Below are positions 7,004-8,948 of a stretch of 8,948 nt of DNA, in pieces. The stretch is taken from positions 1 to 8,948 of the forward strand of contig JABDRC010000045.1 of NCBI GenBank assembly GCA_013041945.1, written 5' to 3'. The DNA comes from Halobacteria archaeon (GTDB lineage Bacteria > Pseudomonadota > Gammaproteobacteria > UBA9214). The notes beneath the pieces are model-generated. The model worked only from the letters and a program-made list of their open reading frames with translations. It did no database searches and had not been told where the DNA came from. Each line of letters begins with the position of its first letter. Position 1 is the first letter of the stretch. The position numbers and the translations under genes are program-made.

Positions 7004-7021
7004 GCCACAGAGGACACAGAG
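7004..7021 (+). repeat. Third copy of the CCACAGAG-type repeat
   Basis: GCCACAGAGGACACAGAG differs from the arm at 4490-4507 by one base and from the reverse complement of the arm at 4575-4592 by one base. It lies in the pheA-hisC gap with no inverted partner, so it looks like a half element. An AT-rich stretch (ATAAATACT, 6970-6978) upstream resembles ATAAAATACT beside the first copy, with about 25 intervening bases here. Confidence 0.75.
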
Positions 7022-7030
7022 TAAACAAAA

Positions 7031-7036
7031 TATAAT
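7031..7036 (+). promoter_or_regulatory. Consensus -10 hexamer upstream of hisC
   Basis: A perfect TATAAT lies 9 bases after the third CACAGAG copy. The hexamer 17 bases upstream (CAGAGG) is not a -35 box. If used, the hisC-tyrA transcript would begin near 7043 and carry the dRS3-like hairpin in a leader of about 100 bases. The evidence is weak. Confidence 0.2.
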
Positions 7037-7065
7037 TGCTGCATGCTGCGTCCACCTCCGGGGTC

Positions 7066-7085
7066 ATTCCCGCGAAGGCGGGAAT
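7066..7085. repeat. dRS3-like 20-base palindromic repeat
   Basis: ATTCCCGC (7066-7073) and GCGGGAAT (7078-7085) form a perfect 8-bp stem around GAAG. This fits ATTCCC-N8-GGGAAT, the dRS3 consensus of neisserial intergenic elements; the flanks GTC and CCAG match the longer form scattered through many proteobacterial genomes. No T-run follows, so it is not a typical terminator. Confidence 0.8.
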
Positions 7086-7145
7086 CCAGTCCCTGTTTTG
7101 CCAGGGGATTACAAATTATTGCGACGTGCTGTCTGAAAGAACGCC

Positions 7146-8270
7146 ATGTCACCATCAGATAACCCATTTCTCGAACTCGCCGCACCCGGCGTGCGTGCGC
7201 TGCAGCCGTACCAGCCGGGCAAACCGGTGGAGGAGCTGGAGCGCGAGTTCGGTATCCGCGATGCGATCAAGCTCGCATCGAACGAGAATCCGTTCGGCCC
7301 GAGCCCGCTGGCGGTGGCCGCGGCGAACGCCGTCATACCGACCATGACCCGCTATCCGGAAGGCAGCGGCCACCGGCTGGTGGCGCGGCTCGCACGCCGG
7401 CACGGCGTTGCGCCGGAATGTATTACCCTCGGTAACGGTTCCAACGATGTCCTCGACCTGGTCGCGCGCGTGTTCCTCACCCCGGCACACGAGGCCGTCT
7501 ATTCACAGCATGCCTTTGCCGTGTACCCGATCTCGGTACAGGCCACCGGCGCGCGTGCGCAGGTGGCGCCGGCCCATGACGGCAGCCGCGGACCGGCCTA
7601 CGGTCACAATCTCGAGGCCATGCACGATCGGGTCGGGCCGGACACGCGCGTCGTGTTCATTGCCAACCCGAACAACCCGACCGGTGGCTGGCTGACGACG
7701 GACGCGCTGGAAAATTTCATTGCCGCCCTGCCTGCGCATGTCATGGTGGTGGTCGACGAGGCCTATTTCGAATATGTCGGCGAGCCGGCCTACCCGGATA
7801 CCACGCAGTGGCTGGGCCGGTTTCCCAACCTGATCGTGACCCGGACCTTTTCCAAGGCCTATGGCCTGGCGGGCCTGCGCGTGGGTTATGCGCTGTCCCA
7901 CCCGGACGTGGCGGGCCTGCTGAATCGCGTGCGCCAGCCGTTCAACGTGAACCTGGTCGCGCAGGCGGCTGCACTGGCGGCGCTCGATGACGACGCATAC
8001 CTTGCCAGCAGCGTCAGCCGCAACCGCGCAGGGTTGCGCCAGCTGCTGGACGGGTTCAGCGCACTCGATCTCACCTGGATCGATTCGGTCGGCAATTTTG
8101 TCGCGGTCGACACCGGCCGTACCGCTGCAGAAGTCTATGCCGCCCTGTTGCGCGAGGGCGTCATCGTGCGCCCGGTAGCGAACTATGCAATGCCGAATCA
8201 CTTGCGTATAACAGTAGGCAGTAACGAGGAAAATGCGCGCTGCCTGGTTGCGCTGGGAAAGGTCCTGTGA
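7146..8270 (+). CDS. hisC: Histidinol-phosphate / aromatic aminotransferase (HisC family)
   Basis: This is a PLP-dependent, fold-type I aminotransferase that makes histidinol phosphate from imidazole-acetol phosphate. Members sited next to pheA and tyrA often also transaminate phenylpyruvate, 4-hydroxyphenylpyruvate or prephenate. The 374-residue product has KLASNENPFGPSP at 42-54, the GNGSND turn at 96-101 for the PLP phosphate, IANPNNPTGG at 172-181, DEAYFEY at 204-210 with the PLP-binding Asp and Tyr, and TRTFSKAYGLAGLRVGY with Schiff-base Lys237. The C-terminal HLRITVGSNEEN carries the substrate-carboxylate Arg. ATG 7146 gives the family N-terminus (MSPSDNPFLELAAPGVR..LQPY), preceded by a weak GAAAGA site. 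No other his gene is in the window, which supports a paralog serving aromatic synthesis. Its stop overlaps the tyrA start. Confidence 0.93.
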   Translation: MSPSDNPFLELAAPGVRALQPYQPGKPVEELEREFGIRDAIKLASNENPFGPSPLAVAAANAVIPTMTRYPEGSGHRLVARLARRHGVAPECITLGNGSNDVLDLVARVFLTPAHEAVYSQHAFAVYPISVQATGARAQVAPAHDGSRGPAYGHNLEAMHDRVGPDTRVVFIANPNNPTGGWLTTDALENFIAALPAHVMVVVDEAYFEYVGEPAYPDTTQWLGRFPNLIVTRTFSKAYGLAGLRVGYALSHPDVAGLLNRVRQPFNVNLVAQAAALAALDDDAYLASSVSRNRAGLRQLLDGFSALDLTWIDSVGNFVAVDTGRTAAEVYAALLREGVIVRPVANYAMPNHLRITVGSNEENARCLVALGKVL

Positions 8271-8948
8271 TTCGACGGCTCTGTATTATCGGTGTAGGCC
8301 TGATCGGCGGCTCGCTGGCGCGGGCGCTGCGCCAGGCGGGCGCCTGTGAGGAGATCGTCGGTGCCGGCCGCGACCCGGCACACCTGCAGCAGGCCGTGGA
8401 CCTCGGTGTTATCGACCGCTACGACACGGATATCGCCGCGGCCGCCAGGGATGCCGACATGGTATTCGTGTCGGTACCGGTCGGCGTCATGGCGGACGTA
8501 TTCAGTGCCCTGAAAGACAGCCTGTCCGACAGTGCCGTGCTGACGGATGGCGGCAGCGCCAAGGGCAGCGTCATTGCCGCCGCGGAACAGGCGTTTGGCC
8601 AGGTGCCCGCGCAATTCGTGCCGGGTCACCCGATCGCGGGTACCGAGCGCAGCGGTGTCGCTGCCTCCATCCCGGACCTGTACCGCGATCGACGCGTGAT
8701 CCTGACGCCGTTACCGCTCACCGATGGCGGGGCAATCGCGCGTGTGCGTGCCATGTGGGAAGCCACCGGCGCCACGGTGACCGAGATGGACCCAGTACAC
8801 CACGACGAAGTGCTGGCCGCTACCAGCCACCTGCCGCATGTGCTGGCCTTTGCGCTGGTCGAGAGCCTGGCACGCCTGCACGACAAGCGCGAGGTCTTCG
8901 AATATGCCGCCGGCGGCTTTCGTGACTTCACCCGCATCGCATCCAGTG
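8267..8948 (+). CDS. tyrA: Prephenate dehydrogenase, N-terminal part (3' end outside window)
   Basis: TyrA oxidatively decarboxylates prephenate to 4-hydroxyphenylpyruvate on the tyrosine branch. The frame starts at GTG 8267, overlapping the hisC TGA by four bases (GTGA), and stays open to the window end, giving 227 residues. The purine-rich GGGAAAGG at 8255-8262 inside hisC is a reasonable ribosome binding site, and the overlap implies translational coupling. The N-terminus RLCIIGVGLIGGSLARALR is a typical Rossmann motif (GxGxxGGS at 9-16). GAGRDP at 32-37 follows the second strand; Arg35 beside Asp36 leaves NAD versus NADP preference open. Later signatures are TDGGSAKG (93-100), PGHPIAGTERSG with the likely catalytic His121, SHLPH at 187-191 and GGFRDFTRIASS. 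Whether it is fused to AroA, as in Pseudomonas, cannot be seen here. Confidence 0.95.
   Translation, partial: MIRRLCIIGVGLIGGSLARALRQAGACEEIVGAGRDPAHLQQAVDLGVIDRYDTDIAAAARDADMVFVSVPVGVMADVFSALKDSLSDSAVLTDGGSAKGSVIAAAEQAFGQVPAQFVPGHPIAGTERSGVAASIPDLYRDRRVILTPLPLTDGGAIARVRAMWEATGATVTEMDPVHHDEVLAATSHLPHVLAFALVESLARLHDKREVFEYAAGGFRDFTRIASS

Noticed and set aside
4490..7021. CACAGAG copies considered as a CRISPR array
   Set aside because: There are only three 18-base copies, two inverted and one 2.4 kb away, without regular spacers or cas genes.
5838..7067. Long open frame (409 codons) on the minus strand across pheA
   Set aside because: It is fully antisense to a well-conserved pheA, its translation shows no recognisable domain, and long antisense frames are common in high-GC coding DNA.
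6925..7347. Open frames on both strands over the pheA-hisC gap, with peptides such as GVIPAKAGIQ and SRLRGNDPG
   Set aside because: These peptides are translations of the dRS3-like repeat, a known source of spurious hypothetical proteins. The frames run into pheA or hisC in the wrong frame.

Overview
The window is a high-GC chromosomal stretch with all genes on the + strand. In order they are mtnA (3' part), gyrA, serC, a serA-type dehydrogenase, pheA (aroQ-pheA fusion), hisC and tyrA (5' part). Protein sequences and gene order fit a gammaproteobacterium. The gyrA-serC-pheA-hisC-tyrA order is the 'mixed-function supraoperon' known from pseudomonads, where it continues into aroA-cmk-rpsA. The extra serA-type gene and the repeat-filled gaps suggest a free-living lineage outside the enterics and Pseudomonas, possibly among the purple-sulfur or chemolithotroph relatives. 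That placement is inference.

Layout: 1-498 is the C-terminal half of methylthioribose-1-phosphate isomerase (methionine salvage). 499-669 is a spacer with an extended -10 promoter for gyrA. 670-3222 is DNA gyrase subunit A, complete and ordinary. 3223-3374 holds two inverted copies of a CTC/GAG-rich repeat and the serC ribosome binding site. 3375-4457 is phosphoserine aminotransferase. 4458-4617 is almost wholly a large imperfect palindrome built on a CCACAGAG-type repeat. 4618-5781 is a short ACT-domain 3-phosphoglycerate dehydrogenase. 5782-5879 is a short spacer with a candidate promoter. 5880-6962 is chorismate mutase/prephenate dehydratase. 6963-7145 holds a third CCACAGAG copy and a dRS3-like hairpin. 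7146-8270 is a HisC-family aminotransferase, and 8267 to the window end is prephenate dehydrogenase, overlapping hisC by four bases.

The genes work together as follows. SerA and SerC carry out the first two steps of phosphorylated serine synthesis; SerC also serves pyridoxal phosphate synthesis. PheA, HisC and TyrA can take chorismate to phenylalanine and tyrosine, with HisC a plausible aromatic transaminase as well as the histidinol-phosphate enzyme. gyrA and mtnA are conserved neighbours with no obvious metabolic link.

I see no undescribed defence, mobile or secretion system. The coding content is core metabolism. The points most worth a second look are the three different repeat families in the intergenic gaps, and the serA-type gene, which lacks the usual catalytic Glu motif and has no visible Shine-Dalgarno sequence.
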